Position numbers and translations under genes: made by a program
Part shown: positions 11,792 to 23,277 of the stretch, in pieces
How positions within the stretch are numbered: the stretch's first letter is position 1
Layout: each line of letters begins with the position of its first letter
The notes under the pieces: model-generated
The model's database searches: none
What the model saw: the letters and a program-made list of their open reading frames with translations, nothing else
What the model was told of the DNA's origin: nothing
Source: Prostheceraeus crozeri
Lineage: Eukaryota; Platyhelminthes; Polycladida; Euryleptidae
DNA: 64,000 nt
Reading direction: 5' to 3'
Assembly (NCBI GenBank): GCA_907163375.1
Contig: CAJQUW010008638.1
Coordinates: 124,001-188,000, forward strand

Positions 11792-12237
11792 TGGTTTGTT
11801 CAAACCCGGAGACGATCAATTATCAATCAAAAACCAATTCGTATCGTGTATTATGTTCATTCGGGTAAGCAAGTCAACGTGAACAGAATCTGAGCATTAG
11901 CACATTATACACATGACACACACATAAGACACAATTCGAATTTGGTGCCGAAGGGGTGGAGCGCTCTTAGACAGAGCACAAAGGCATTTATGTATGTCGC
12001 CACTCAGTCTTTACGCCGCATTGTCTGATTGGGAAGAGAGCGAGGCGCGCGCCAGACGTGAAACCGACCACTTAGGGAAGTCCCATGCAACAATACCATG
12101 AACCGAAACTGACTAGCGCGGTTCGACGACGCAATTATATTAACGGGAAGGAATTACTCATGCAAACGCGACATCATACCCGACTTAAGCAAAGTAATTA
12201 AGAAAGAAGGAAGAAAAATACTTAAAACATCAGAACA
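11792..12237 (-). repeat. BEL/Pao LTR (element 3' end)
   Basis: 446-bp LTR, left on the + strand and therefore the 3' LTR of the minus-strand element. It begins tggtttgttcaaacccgg and ends ...aaacatcagaaca on the + strand. The flanking internal sequence on the element's strand is purine-rich (ggccggagaag), consistent with a polypurine tract. It differs from its partner at two bases, both in the middle third. Confidence 0.95.
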
Positions 12238-12260
12238 ACTTCTCCGGCCGGAGAAAACAA

Positions 12261-15200
12261 TCACACAACAGGAGCATCCAAAACGACAGCAACTTTGGAG
12301 ATCGGTCTTCTAATGAAAGTTTGACCTACCCTGATACGCACGTTTCTGACTCTATTGTCTTTTCCTCTGTAGACTTCCTCGATCTTTCCCAATGACCATC
12401 TTCCTCTGACAGGGTTATTATCGGCTACTACTACCACATCACTCACGCTGATTTCCTTTGCGGGCGTCTGCCATTTTTTCCTCTGAAACAAGCTAGGCAA
12501 GACATCTCTAGACCAGCGTTTCCAGAAGCTGTCAGTTATATTCTGCACCAAAGTAACTCGATCCTTGAATTCACAATTACTGCGATAAGGTCCCGCAGGA
12601 ACTCCGTGACTGGCTCGACCAAATAATAAATCGTTAGGGCATATATACTTTCCGTCATTTGGATCATTCGTAATTCTTCCAATCGGTCGTTGGTTTATTA
12701 GATTCGCGCATTCCAATAATACCGTATACAGCTCGAAGGCAGTAAGTACTTGTTCGCCTATCGCCAGTTTCAAGGCTCGCTTTGTTGTTTTCACTAGAGA
12801 TTCGGTACATCCGTTTTGATGAGGCGCTAAGGGCGTCGTAAACTTCCACTTAGTTTCATTATTTGCACAAAATTCATTTATTTTCACTTTATCCCAATTT
12901 CTGATCATTTCTCGCAGCTGGCGCTCTGCACCTATCCTCTGAGTACCGTTGTCACTCAAGAGAGAGTTAGGAAAACCTCTAATTGAGAAGAATCGCCTGA
13001 GTACTTGTATGAATTCATTCGCCGTAATATCTTTAGCCAATTCCAAGTGAACCGCTCTAGAATTCAAGCACGTAAATATAACTCTATAATTCTTCTGTTT
13101 TTTATTTCTGCTTTGTTTTACAAGTATTGGACCAAAATAATCAACCGATGTGTGATAGAAAGGAGGAGTGCAAGGACTTACACGTTCGTCAGGCAAGTCG
13201 GCCATAATCTCAGTGTGTACTTTATGCGCTAACTTTCTGCACAAAACGCATGATTTGATAACAGATTTTGCGATGGTAGGGGCTTTGGTAATCCAATATT
13301 CACTTCTGGCTTTCGCTGTAGTCGCTGCGATACCACAATGACCTCTTTCATGCATATCTCTTATTATTAGTTTCGAAATCAGATTATTACCAGGTAATAA
13401 TACGGGATGTTTCATGTTGAACGATAGGAATTCGGCATTTGAAAGACGACCACCAACTCTGATTAATTGTCTTTCGTCTGTAAACGGTGTCAAGTTTTTC
13501 AATTCTCCTTTCTCTAATTTCTCGTGTAGTGGCATCTGAGCCTCCTTTATCAGCGCTTCCTTTGAACTTGCTAACTCGTCGACAGTCAATGGTCCTGTGT
13601 TTCTATTCTCCGCACTTGTCCGGGCGTTATGTATAAATCGAAGTGCATAAGCCGTTACTCGTTTCAACTTTTGCCAACTTGACGAGGTTTCGACACTGAA
13701 AATCGGCTCTTTTGTCGTGAGTGATACCATAGTAATTAATCGTTTCTCAATATTTTCATCAACTTTGTTCGTTGGCCATTCAGTAGACGGTAGCTTTAGA
13801 AACTCAGGTCCATATTTCCAAGTACTTCGTAAATTGTCCGGCGAAACAACTCTCGAAACTTGGTCTGCTACATTGACCTTACCAGGAATGTGTATCCATT
13901 GTGAAGGTGAAGTGTGACCGACAATCTCATTTATTCTGGGAGTCACGAATGGAATTTTTCTATCTGATTTGTTCCGTATCCAACCAAGAACAATCATACT
14001 ATCAATGAAAAATAGAACCTCGTGGAATTTTATTCGGGACTCTTTCATTATTGTCTGATGCAACCTTGAAGCTAAGAGAGCAGCTTGGAGTTCTAGTTTT
14101 GGGATCGTTAATTTTTTCAGGGGAGCAACACGGGACTTGGCGATTACCATTCTTGATTCGTACAGATTATCTGACATCTTAAACCTCAAGTAAGCACAGG
14201 AGCCGAAAGCATCCTCAGAGGCGTCAGCGAAAATACACAGTGTTGGCGGTTCATCAAGTGCGTTCGAAGGTTTCATACATCTCGGGAAGCTGATATGATT
14301 CAGTTGTTCTAGTTCTTTGAATATATTATTCCAAGTCCTTTGATCGTCGGACTCCAACGGATCATCCCATCCGAGGCCTTTCTTACACAATTTTTGCATT
14401 TTAGTTTTAGCTCGTACTAAATTTGCTGCAGCTAGACCGAGTGGATCAAATATCTTCGATATCTCCTTTAGAATGATTCGCTTCGTCAACTCCGCATTTT
14501 CGTTTTGTCTGTGGAACTTTATTTTTAGTTCATCCACCTGAGTATCCCAACATACTCCCAATACTTTCTCCTCGATCGGTGTTTCTACTTTTTCATTATT
14601 CGCGTCATCTTTACCATTAAATACCCATTTCTTGATCGTAAATCCGCACGATGACAGTATCTGGTCGATTTCGGATGACAACCTTTCAGCTTCTGCCTTG
14701 TTTGATAGCGAATCACAAATATCGTCCATGTACGAGTTCTTCAGTACTGTTTCGGATCCTTGAGGAAATTCGTTGCTGTTCTGTCGGGCTGTTTTCATGA
14801 GGGCAGTAAGGGCCATTGCGGGCGCAGGTTTGTCACCAAATGAGAGAACATTCATGACATATACATCCGGTTTCTTCTCCGTATTCAGATTTCTCCAAAG
14901 GAACCGATGAACATGTTGGTCTCTTTCAATAATTTTTATCCGATGGTACATCTTGGATATGTCTCCAACCAGTCCGATTTCATTTTCTCTGAATCTGATA
15001 AGAACTCCAAGTAAATCATTAAATAAATCCGGTCCCTTCGCCCAGTAGTCATTAAGACAATGACCATTGAATGAGACAGAAGAGTTGAATACAACGCGAA
15101 TAGGTGTGCTTTTACTTTCCTTGAATATTCCGTGATGCGGTAAGTAAAATTTCGGTCCGTCATAATTTTTAATTTCTCGATAGTTCAGCTTTCTAGCGAA

Positions 15201-17351
15201 ATTAAGACGTATCATTTCTTGAATTTGACTATCGTAGGATCGAGCGAGTTGCGGTTTCTTCAATAGTTGTCTCTCTCGGACTACAAGCATCCTTTCTGCT
15301 TGAATCATATTGTCCGGTAACAGTGCAGGGTCCTTTATCCACGGATAACTCATAATCCACTGTTTATCATTATCCAATTTCATCACAGAATTCTCGATAA
15401 AGTCACGTCCTTCCACATCAATCTCCTTATCGCATTTACACTGATTACCGGTTACGCCTAAACTTTCAGTTATCCAGAATTCTGCCAGATCAATAGGTTT
15501 TGCTAATGATACATGTAGAATTGAATGTGACATGTTGTTTGTGTCGGTACCGCCAAGGAACATCCAACCGAAGGGTGTATTCCTCCCTACAAGGTTACCT
15601 TTCCCGACAGTTTCGCCCGAGTGACATATTGCATGGTCGACGCCTATAAGTAAATCGATAATTCCTGCCTGACGCTTGGGGGCCGTACCATTAATGCCAA
15701 GAGTGTTTTTCAACTGCTCAGTATCTAGTTCATGCATGTGAATATCGTTGATGCTATCCATTCCAATCGCTTTGAGCTTATAGAACTTCCCGTCCTTTGG
15801 CGATCTCACTTTGACTGCATATATTTTCGAAATAAGTTCCTCCTCAATTCCTCCAACCTTGATTATTGAAATACTAGTACTCGTTCCCGCGAGATTCAGC
15901 TCCTTAGCTACATCATGTCTGATGAGAGATACTTGCGCACCGGAGTCCAACATGACATTGCCTTCCCGTTTATGCGAACTGTTGCCAAACATCTCAAGAG
16001 TTGCGATAGGAAGTGCATTCTCTCTACTCATAGTCGAGGCCATACCCACAGAATTAGAAGTCGTATCCGTATGTAGTAGTCTGTGGTGATATCTTCTACA
16101 GGGATTACCATTTATAGTTTCCTTACATTGTCTTTTGCGGTTGCATGTTTCAGCTCTGTGATTCCTACCGGCTTTCTTGAGACAACTAAAACAGCAATGA
16201 TTTTCCTTTAGGAGTTCGTATCTTCTCTTCACTGTCAATTTCAGAAATTCCGAACACTGATCTACGTAATGTGAATCCGTGCTGCACAACCAACATTTTC
16301 GATTCTGGTACACTGGTTCATTTGTATTGTTAACAGTCACTTGGTTTACCTGATTTTTAGTTATACGTACATTGCTTCTAATCGACGAAACTGCTCGGAA
16401 ACGTGTTCTCATTTCGATAGTCATCCATTCTTGCAGATTCAAAAGAGTTGCAGATAGTCCGTCTCTCTCCAGGTGCCGAGACCAAAGTTTCCTATCTTCA
16501 TTGGACATTTTTTGCTCTATGAGTGCAATCATATAGTTATTGTCCATATCTTGAGGCCGACCTATCTCAACAAGTAGATTGTAGCATCGCTTTATTAACT
16601 GAACTAAGTCACAGAACCTGGCATCCTCTCCCTCTTGGAGAGATTTGAATTTATTAATGTCAGCCGTAATCGCATCAGCAGTGAACCTAGGATCCCCGTA
16701 AGCTGCGTCGAGGGTTTCCCAAACGGCATCGTAGTCCTGTCCTAGACCACGGACAAGTTCTAACGGCTTTCCTACTAGAGACGATCTTAGAATAGTAACT
16801 GCATCACGCTTACTGTATGAATTATCTATGAGATGTTTAAAATCTGATTTGAATTCACAGTACTCTCTGACATCACCCGAAAAGGTTGGGGCACGAGGTT
16901 TCGAAACCTTCACTTTGCTATACATAATAGGGACATGCGTCATCGAATCGCTCACCTTTATGTCAGTATCCAATTTGGCTGTGGCGCCCTTGACAGAGTT
17001 CTCAGTCGTCGTTGTTCCTTTAAACGATTTGTCCTCGCGAATGACATGCTTCTCTTCCGTAGGTCGATTCTCTTGCAGATGATCCTTTGCTCGTACCGTA
17101 AGCTCCAAGAATTGCCCTTGAATTTCGATCAAATAGTCCTCTTCAGCTTCATAGTCGACATCATCCAATAAGTATGTGTATTCTTCGTGTCGATTCTCCA
17201 ACTGATTAAAGGCCGATTTATACTTGTCCAACGCTTCCCGAATCTCTTCGTTCGACACTGACTCTTCGATCAGGAATGTCAAGGCCTTTCCATACCTCGT
17301 GAGATTCGACTTAGCCACCCTTCGTCGTTTCTTTGCCTCGTCGCTGTCCAT
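12261..17351 (-). CDS. BEL/Pao gag-pol polyprotein (1696 aa)
   Basis: Single frame of 1696 codons that supplies capsid, protease, reverse transcriptase, RNase H and integrase for retrotransposition. In order: N-terminal coiled region with KSAFNQLENRHEEY; gag (about 150-310; PRAPTFSGDVREY, RSSLVGKPLELV); zinc knuckles (about 355-405; CWLCSTDSHYVDQC and CCFSCLKKAGRNHRAETC); aspartic protease (about 465; VMLDSGAQVSLIR); RT (about 720-900; YMDDICDS active box); RNase H (about 1040-1150; CIFADASEDAFGS); integrase (about 1260-1480; zinc-binding H/H/C/C in HERGHCG to CVLCRK, then VDYFGP and LLSDNGT); C-terminal tail with PVRGRWSLGKI. Length is normal for the family. The left LTR lies 23 bp past the stop. 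Looks whole. Confidence 0.95.
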   Translation of the reverse strand: MDSDEAKKRRRVAKSNLTRYGKALTFLIEESVSNEEIREALDKYKSAFNQLENRHEEYTYLLDDVDYEAEEDYLIEIQGQFLELTVRAKDHLQENRPTEEKHVIREDKSFKGTTTTENSVKGATAKLDTDIKVSDSMTHVPIMYSKVKVSKPRAPTFSGDVREYCEFKSDFKHLIDNSYSKRDAVTILRSSLVGKPLELVRGLGQDYDAVWETLDAAYGDPRFTADAITADINKFKSLQEGEDARFCDLVQLIKRCYNLLVEIGRPQDMDNNYMIALIEQKMSNEDRKLWSRHLERDGLSATLLNLQEWMTIEMRTRFRAVSSIRSNVRITKNQVNQVTVNNTNEPVYQNRKCWLCSTDSHYVDQCSEFLKLTVKRRYELLKENHCCFSCLKKAGRNHRAETCNRKRQCKETINGNPCRRYHHRLLHTDTTSNSVGMASTMSRENALPIATLEMFGNSSHKREGNVMLDSGAQVSLIRHDVAKELNLAGTSTSISIIKVGGIEEELISKIYAVKVRSPKDGKFYKLKAIGMDSINDIHMHELDTEQLKNTLGINGTAPKRQAGIIDLLIGVDHAICHSGETVGKGNLVGRNTPFGWMFLGGTDTNNMSHSILHVSLAKPIDLAEFWITESLGVTGNQCKCDKEIDVEGRDFIENSVMKLDNDKQWIMSYPWIKDPALLPDNMIQAERMLVVRERQLLKKPQLARSYDSQIQEMIRLNFARKLNYREIKNYDGPKFYLPHHGIFKESKSTPIRVVFNSSVSFNGHCLNDYWAKGPDLFNDLLGVLIRFRENEIGLVGDISKMYHRIKIIERDQHVHRFLWRNLNTEKKPDVYVMNVLSFGDKPAPAMALTALMKTARQNSNEFPQGSETVLKNSYMDDICDSLSNKAEAERLSSEIDQILSSCGFTIKKWVFNGKDDANNEKVETPIEEKVLGVCWDTQVDELKIKFHRQNENAELTKRIILKEISKIFDPLGLAAANLVRAKTKMQKLCKKGLGWDDPLESDDQRTWNNIFKELEQLNHISFPRCMKPSNALDEPPTLCIFADASEDAFGSCAYLRFKMSDNLYESRMVIAKSRVAPLKKLTIPKLELQAALLASRLHQTIMKESRIKFHEVLFFIDSMIVLGWIRNKSDRKIPFVTPRINEIVGHTSPSQWIHIPGKVNVADQVSRVVSPDNLRSTWKYGPEFLKLPSTEWPTNKVDENIEKRLITMVSLTTKEPIFSVETSSSWQKLKRVTAYALRFIHNARTSAENRNTGPLTVDELASSKEALIKEAQMPLHEKLEKGELKNLTPFTDERQLIRVGGRLSNAEFLSFNMKHPVLLPGNNLISKLIIRDMHERGHCGIAATTAKARSEYWITKAPTIAKSVIKSCVLCRKLAHKVHTEIMADLPDERVSPCTPPFYHTSVDYFGPILVKQSRNKKQKNYRVIFTCLNSRAVHLELAKDITANEFIQVLRRFFSIRGFPNSLLSDNGTQRIGAERQLREMIRNWDKVKINEFCANNETKWKFTTPLAPHQNGCTESLVKTTKRALKLAIGEQVLTAFELYTVLLECANLINQRPIGRITNDPNDGKYICPNDLLFGRASHGVPAGPYRSNCEFKDRVTLVQNITDSFWKRWSRDVLPSLFQRKKWQTPAKEISVSDVVVVADNNPVRGRWSLGKIEEVYRGKDNRVRNVRIRVGQTFIRRPISKVAVVLDAPVV

Positions 17352-17410
17352 TGAGTCGCAGAATTCACCGTTTAGTCACAAATTGAAAAGTCCGTTACAA
17401 ATTCGAATGA

Positions 17411-17856
17411 TGGTTTGTTCAAACCCGGAGACGATCAATTATCAATCAAAAACCAATTCGTATCGTGTATTATGTTCATTCGGGTAAGCAAGTCAACGTG
17501 AACAGAATCTGAGCATTAGCACATTATACACATGACACACACATAAGACACAATTCGAATTTGGTGCCGAAGGGGTGGAGCGCTCTTAGACAGAGCACAA
17601 AGGCATTTATGTATGTCGCCACTCAGTCTTTACGCCGCATTGTCTGATTGGGAAGAAAGCGAGGCGCGCGCCAGACGTGAAACCGACCACTTAGGGAAGT
17701 CCCATGCAACAATCCCATGAACCGAAACTGACTAGCGCGGTTCGACGACGCAATTATATTAACGGGAAGGAATTACTCATGCAAACGCGACATCATACCC
17801 GACTTAAGCAAAGTAATTAAGAAAGAAGGAAGAAAAATACTTAAAACATCAGAACA
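17411..17856 (-). repeat. BEL/Pao LTR (element 5' end)
   Basis: 446-bp partner of the LTR at 11792-12237, 444 of 446 bases identical. It would hold the element's promoter in its U3, read leftward. No clear tRNA-complementary primer site starting TGG sits right next to it; the adjacent internal sequence on the element's strand begins tcattcgaatttg. Confidence 0.95.
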
Positions 17857-17861
17857 GTCTC

Positions 17862-18480
17862 TATCGTGCCAGCAGCTATCTTCCACCACAGACTGTCTGC
17901 TATCTTTACAAGTCCACTATTCGTCCTCTGATGGAGTATTGTTGTCATCTGTGGGCAGGCGCCCCACAAACGCATCTTAACCTCCTTGAACAGGTTGAGA
18001 AACGTGTCAAGAATCTCATGGGTGAAAAACTTGCTAGCAAGTTGCAGCCGCTCTCCGTCAGACGGGATGTTGCTTCACTCAGTTTCTTCTACAGGTACTA
18101 TTTCGGTAGAAGCAGCTCTGCAGTAAATGAGTGCTTATCTAAACCTAGGATCTTCTCCAGAAGCACACGCAGAGCTAATGCACTCACATGCTATAATGTG
18201 AGCTTAGAACGCGCACGTACTGTGAGTCGCTCGAAAAGCTTTTTTGTTCGCACGGCACAGTTTTGGAATCAGCTTCCACAGACCACTTTCCCTGACCAAT
18301 ACAATCTTGATACTTTCAAGAGGCGTGCGAATAGGTTTCTGATGAGGACAGCTTAATCAGATTAGAAGATCTTATTTTTTTTTTAATTTAAAATAATACA
18401 ATTTGTTACTTTTCATTGAGTAACCCCTAGCTTCGTTCATGGCTCATAGCTGTGTTAGGGGTGAAAATTCAGTAAAAAAA
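17862..18480 (+). mobile_element. Jockey-superclade LINE, 3' part
   Basis: Directly after the BEL target duplication the LINE frame resumes as [18 protein letters not shown], then [15 protein letters not shown], ending [13 protein letters not shown] and stop TAA at 18354. This is the thumb/C-terminal region typical of jockey-type RTs (…YKSxIRPxMEYxxHLW…, FWNQLP). About 120 bp of 3' UTR follow, ending near a short A-run (taaaaaaatgacg) at about 18470. Apart from the insertion this piece has no stop or frameshift. Confidence 0.88.
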
Positions 18481-18996
18481 TGACGAGAAATATGTTTTTG
18501 AGCAATAGAGGCATTTATGTATAACCGATGCACGGAAAATTTCTTGTGACACATGCAGAACATTGAGAAAACTACCTTCTCAAAGAAAACATTCTTTGAA
18601 AACTACCCATTCCACCCCACCCAATGTATATTTTCTATTATCAGTTGAAGCTTTTAGACAGGATCCCATTAATGATGATCCTGCTATGATAAGGTGCTAT
18701 TAATGATAAAGCCATGAATATCCCATTAATGATAAAGTGCTATGGATCACAAAGAAGGCGTTTGATTTTCATGTCTCCTAGTTATAAGCGGATATGGAGC
18801 AGATCTATGCATAGTCAGTTACTGATGTAAGACGATTTTAGATGGTCTGTTTTATATAAGCATAAATATTGCATCAACAAATCGATGTCGAACATCATAA
18901 AAGCATAAAGCATTGGAATAAGGTAGTTCGCGCATGTTGTGCACTGTTCAGACATGCGCGCAACATTTGTGGTCTCGATTGTTTAAAGCGTGAAGA
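18481..18996. other. Unassigned, with short local duplication
   Basis: AT-rich stretch after the LINE. Near 18665-18750 short blocks of cccattaatgat and gctattaatgataaag recur two to three times, a small local duplication. I see no coding or RNA gene. Confidence 0.4.
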
Positions 18997-19160
18997 GATA
19001 TCAATCTTGAGCTCCTACATCTGAACCCTCAATTATGGCAAGACAGACCAGAATTTAGAAGATATATCCATCCCAACAACAACCGACACAACCCCAGTGT
19101 CCGACGCTCAAACCTGTGGCAGAAGAGGAAATAAATGAGGAGTAAGTAAGTAAAGCAATT
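18997..19160 (+). pseudogene. Probable LINE 3'-end fragment with (TAAG)n tail
   Basis: One frame reads LELLHLNPQLWQDRPEF, then RRYIHPNNNRHNPSVRR and SNLWQKRK before a TAA at 19132. The text looks conserved and coding rather than random. A short microsatellite-like tail (gtaagtaagtaaag) follows about 8 bp after the stop, as in LINEs that end in simple repeats. I do not recognise the family, and the upstream frame is lost before 18997. Confidence 0.4.
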
Positions 19161-19559
19161 GATGAGGAAGTGAATTCTCGTTCCAAACCCTAATTTTGGG
19201 GGTTGTGGTGACGTTAAACCATCACAATGATGTGAATATGTACTTTGCTTTAGAGATAATTTCTTCGCGGCTTAAAAATTAAATTTGTCATGGAAAAATG
19301 GCCGATTCTTTCCGTGCAGAGAAATACTTAGAACGGTGAAGACATGGCCTACTTTCACACGCATTTAAAATTTTAGAGCACATGTATGTAAAGCCATGAA
19401 TCCAATGAGTGCTCAAATTGTACGTTTGACAGACACTATTATGTCTCTATTGGAGACACTATATGTCTCCAAAATCACCGTTAGAAGGAATTGGCACATG
19501 CTCTTTCCAATGGTAGCATCATTTCAGTTTTTTTTGACAACTCGGTCATCCTGTTGCTA
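19161..19559. other. Unassigned 400 bp
   Basis: AT-rich sequence between the LINE tail and the gypsy element. A short internal repeat of tgtctctattggagacac / tatgtctcca lies near 19440. Nothing else seen. Confidence 0.35.
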
Positions 19560-19974
19560 TAAATAGGAATTCAAAATTGAATTATTTGAATGTTTGTTGG
19601 AAATTGATAGTTGATGTCGTTGATCAGCGATGTGTCTTGATCAGTTATCGCATGAAAGCGTCTTGATACAATGCTGGGAATATGTTTGATCGCATTAAGA
19701 TGAATTTGATGCTCTGTTTCCATCAGTCGGAATTCCCGCATTTGATAGTGAGAAATAGTTTTGTACGACCGTGTAGGTGTGTGTATCCATATCATAACTC
19801 TGTTCAGGATTGTAATCTCAAAGTTGCCGTTGTTACGATCCCATCCTCGTCGCCATAAATGTTGCGTAGTAAGTATCATCAGAACCCGGCTCTAATACTC
19901 TGTATCTGTATTTACGCATGAGTCATACAACCCGTACATGCCGCACTTGGACAAGTTCTATCCATGGCCCCCAG
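19560..19974 (-). repeat. Inverted left end of gypsy element: LTR part, primer site, leader
   Basis: 19860-19974 is an inverted copy of the final ~100 bp of the right LTR (tgttgcgtagtaagtatcat; ccatggcccccag). Reading on along the minus strand from 19859, the LTR end is followed within five bases by TGGCGACGAGGAT, a primer-site-like motif, and then by leader/gag-like sequence running to about 19560. So this is the element's own 5' end, turned around relative to its body. Confidence 0.75.
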
Positions 19975-22900
19975 TAAGCTAGTCTGGACAGTCCCCCAGT
20001 CTGTAAGCTATGCAATAACAAAGACCACTTCGCTCGTGTATGTCGTTCACGTTCGCAATCCACAATCAATGAAATACATTTAGAAGGTGAGACACAAGTG
20101 GAGAATATTGCTACACCATATTCAATATTCGCTTTTGAGAATTGTCCAATTCAACGCAATGTAATAATTGATGGAATTACAACGGAAGTTATCGTGGATA
20201 CCGGAGCTGAAGTCAATGTCATACCTAATGATATCTTACCCAAACGTCCTTTGTATCCGACTACAGCATCCATAAAAGCATGGGGGAATTTTTCTATAAC
20301 AGTGTTGGGTTCAACTACATGCTCAGTAACTTATAATAATCGTACAGTTGTTGATACATTCTATGTAGTTGATCTTACAAGTCTCCATGCTAAAGTTCTA
20401 TTGACTGGTAAACTATGTCATAAATTGGGAATTATACAAGAGCTGGCTCAAATCGATAGTCAACTATCGCTACCTATCGCAGCAATTTCAAGTGATAGTG
20501 AATGTCATCCTATTGGCGATATTCTACGACGAGAATGAGTGAAACGTTAAACAGCAAGTACGAATATCGCATACAAACAAAGGACAATGCAATACCATTT
20601 GCACCTCCTGCACGACGCGTTCCGCCTGCACTTTTCAATCAATTAAAAGTAGAATTAAACAATATGGTGAAATCTGAAATAATCGAGAAAGTAGAAGATC
20701 CAAGCGAGTGGTGTGCGCCAACAATCGTAGTGTTCAAGAAGTCCGGTGATTTGAGAATTTGTGCTGATCTGCGAAAATTGAATCAAAATGTAATTCGACA
20801 CACTTTCCAATTACCAACGTTTAATGAATTATGCTCACGAATTTCTGGTGCTACAGTTTTTTCCCGATTGGACTGTAAAAATTCTTTCTGGCAAATTCCT
20901 ATCGCTGAAGAAAGTCAGCATCTATTGACTTTTTCAACTCCTGTCGGAAGATTTAAATACAAGAGACTATGCTTTGGATTAAACTCAGCGCCCGAAATAT
21001 TTCAAAGAGTATTGAGCGATATATTATCAGGTTTGGACGGAGTCTTCCACTACATAGATGACATAGTAGTCTTTGGCAAAAAACATTAGCCGAACATGAT
21101 GCATTACTTATGAAAGTACTGGAAAGTCTACAAGAAGAAGGTATCGGTCTAAACAAACAAAAGTGCCAGTTTCAAAAACACTCTATCGATTTTTTGGGTC
21201 ACGTATTAGATGGCAATGGTATTTCACCGTCTCCGGAAAAAACTAGATGCAATACGGAAAATGAATCTCCCCGACTCGCGTGATAGTCTACGAAGTTTTC
21301 TGGGATTAGCTTCATACGTTGGCAGCCAGTTCATACCTCATTACAGTACGTTATCAAAGCCATTGAGAGACCTTGTTCTTACGGATAATTTTCATTGTAC
21401 AGCTGCATATAAGGAAGCGTTTGAAAGATTGAGAAACGGAATTCTACAATACCAGAATCGTGTATATTTTCATCCGACGAAGAAAATAACGTTACAGTGT
21501 GATGCATGTAAGCTAGGCTTTGGTGCCGTTTTGCTGCAGGATAATATGCCAGTATTTTATGCATCGCGAACTGCTACTCCAATTGAGCAACGCTACTCGC
21601 AAATAGAAAGAGAATTTCTAGCGATTGTGTTCGCATTAAATCGATTTCGATTGTCTACTCGGTACTTCTTTTGTGATTGAAACGGATCATCTACCAATAT
21701 TACGGTTATACAACAAACCTATTGATCAAGTATCGAACAGAATTCAGCGCTGGTTGATAAGCATACAGCATTTTGATTTTCAATTGGTACACATTCCCGG
21801 TAAGAAAAACATACTCGCTGATGCTTTGTCTCGCAATTCCGTACCTGCTCCTCAGTCAGAGCCTGAAGTCGTTTCTGAAGTAACTATTTGCGCGATCTTA
21901 AAATGCCTTCCCATTAATCTGCAACAAATAGCTGAAGAAACCAGAACAGATCTGATACTACAAAAATTAATTTTGGCAATAAATAACAACTGGAATGATA
22001 GACAGTATAATGCATTGAAACCATACTATCAGTTCAGACATTCATTGACAGTTGAAGAAAATAAAGGATTACATGTAATTTGCAAAGGTGATCGGACTGT
22101 TATTCCTGAAGTATTAAGACGGCAATTATTGCTTCAAGCACATGAGGTAAATATCGGTACAAATACATTAAAAGCGGTACTTCGCCCTTATGCGTATTGG
22201 CCTGCAATGGATAAAGACATTGAGGAATTTTGTAGGCAATGTACTTGTTGTGTTATGAATTCAAGTCGCTCCGATCAAGCACCTATAAAACCAGTAGCGG
22301 AAAAAGAAACTGCTGCCTGGCATAAGATTGCTGTTGACTTAACTGGACCTTCTAATAAACTTGAAGGTAAAACCTTACTAACTGTTATCGATCTATATTC
22401 CCGTTATCCGGAAGTATACGTTTTGAGAAACGGAAGCAGCAAAGAGATAATAGAAAAGTTGCAAGATGTTTTTGCTAGATGGGGAATGCCTGAGTATTTG
22501 GTCAGTGACAACGGTAGATCTTTTGTGTCAAGTGATTTTGAAGAGTTCCTCAAGCAATATAATATTACACACATTAAATCATCCGTATACTTTCCTCAGA
22601 CAAATTGATGTATTGAGCGGTTTCACTCCACATTAAAGAATCGGATCGTAAGAATACGTACTCAGTATCCAAGAGTAGATTTCCAATCGATATTATGGAA
22701 AGTTTTACTTGATGTTCGGAGTACACCAAATGAAGTTACTGGTTCAACGCCGTTCCAGAGAATGACAAATCGCAATATGGCTATTCCTCTGCAAGCTATA
22801 AAAGTCGATGGACAAACGCCTTCTGTTGCAACTTCAAAACGTCAAATTTCGAAATCATATGATAAACCACAGGCACGGTATCGCGTTTACAAGTTGGGAG

Positions 22901-23277
22901 ATCGGTTATTAGTGAGATATGGAAAGGGTGCGAAATTCATCAACAAAGGAAGTATCGAAAAGAAATATGGACTTTCTACATATTTAGTGAAATTTGACAA
23001 CACTGGTTATAAAGCCAAATATAATCAATTCAATATAAAATCGTTAAACGATGATGGCAATGGTATTGTGGAAGTACCAGACGCTTATGATTTTCTGGAT
23101 GAAGTCCTGCTCGAGGATATCGTCGAGCAACCTCCAACATCTACAACATCTGCTCAAGAGGACCGTGTTTCGGGAAACAGGTACCCAAGAAGGAATAGAC
23201 GACCTGTAGTGAGATATGGTTGTCCGGTTCCTCATGATATCAGATGAACGTTCTTTTTTTTGTAAGTTGTTGGGGAA

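Larger units (their letters stand above)
11792..17856 (-). mobile_element. BEL/Pao LTR retrotransposon, looks whole and young
   Basis: A 6065-bp element on the minus strand, inserted into the LINE RT. It has two 446-bp LTRs that read TG...CA on the element's strand, one long gag-pol frame, and a perfect 5-bp target duplication (GTCTC). The LTRs differ at 2 of 446 positions (about 0.45%), so the insertion is recent on a genomic scale. Family assignment rests on the polyprotein: DUF1759-type gag, zinc knuckles, DUF1758-type aspartic protease, Pao-type RT/RNase H, HHCC integrase and DUF5641-type tail. No env-like ORF is seen. It looks whole. Confidence 0.95.
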
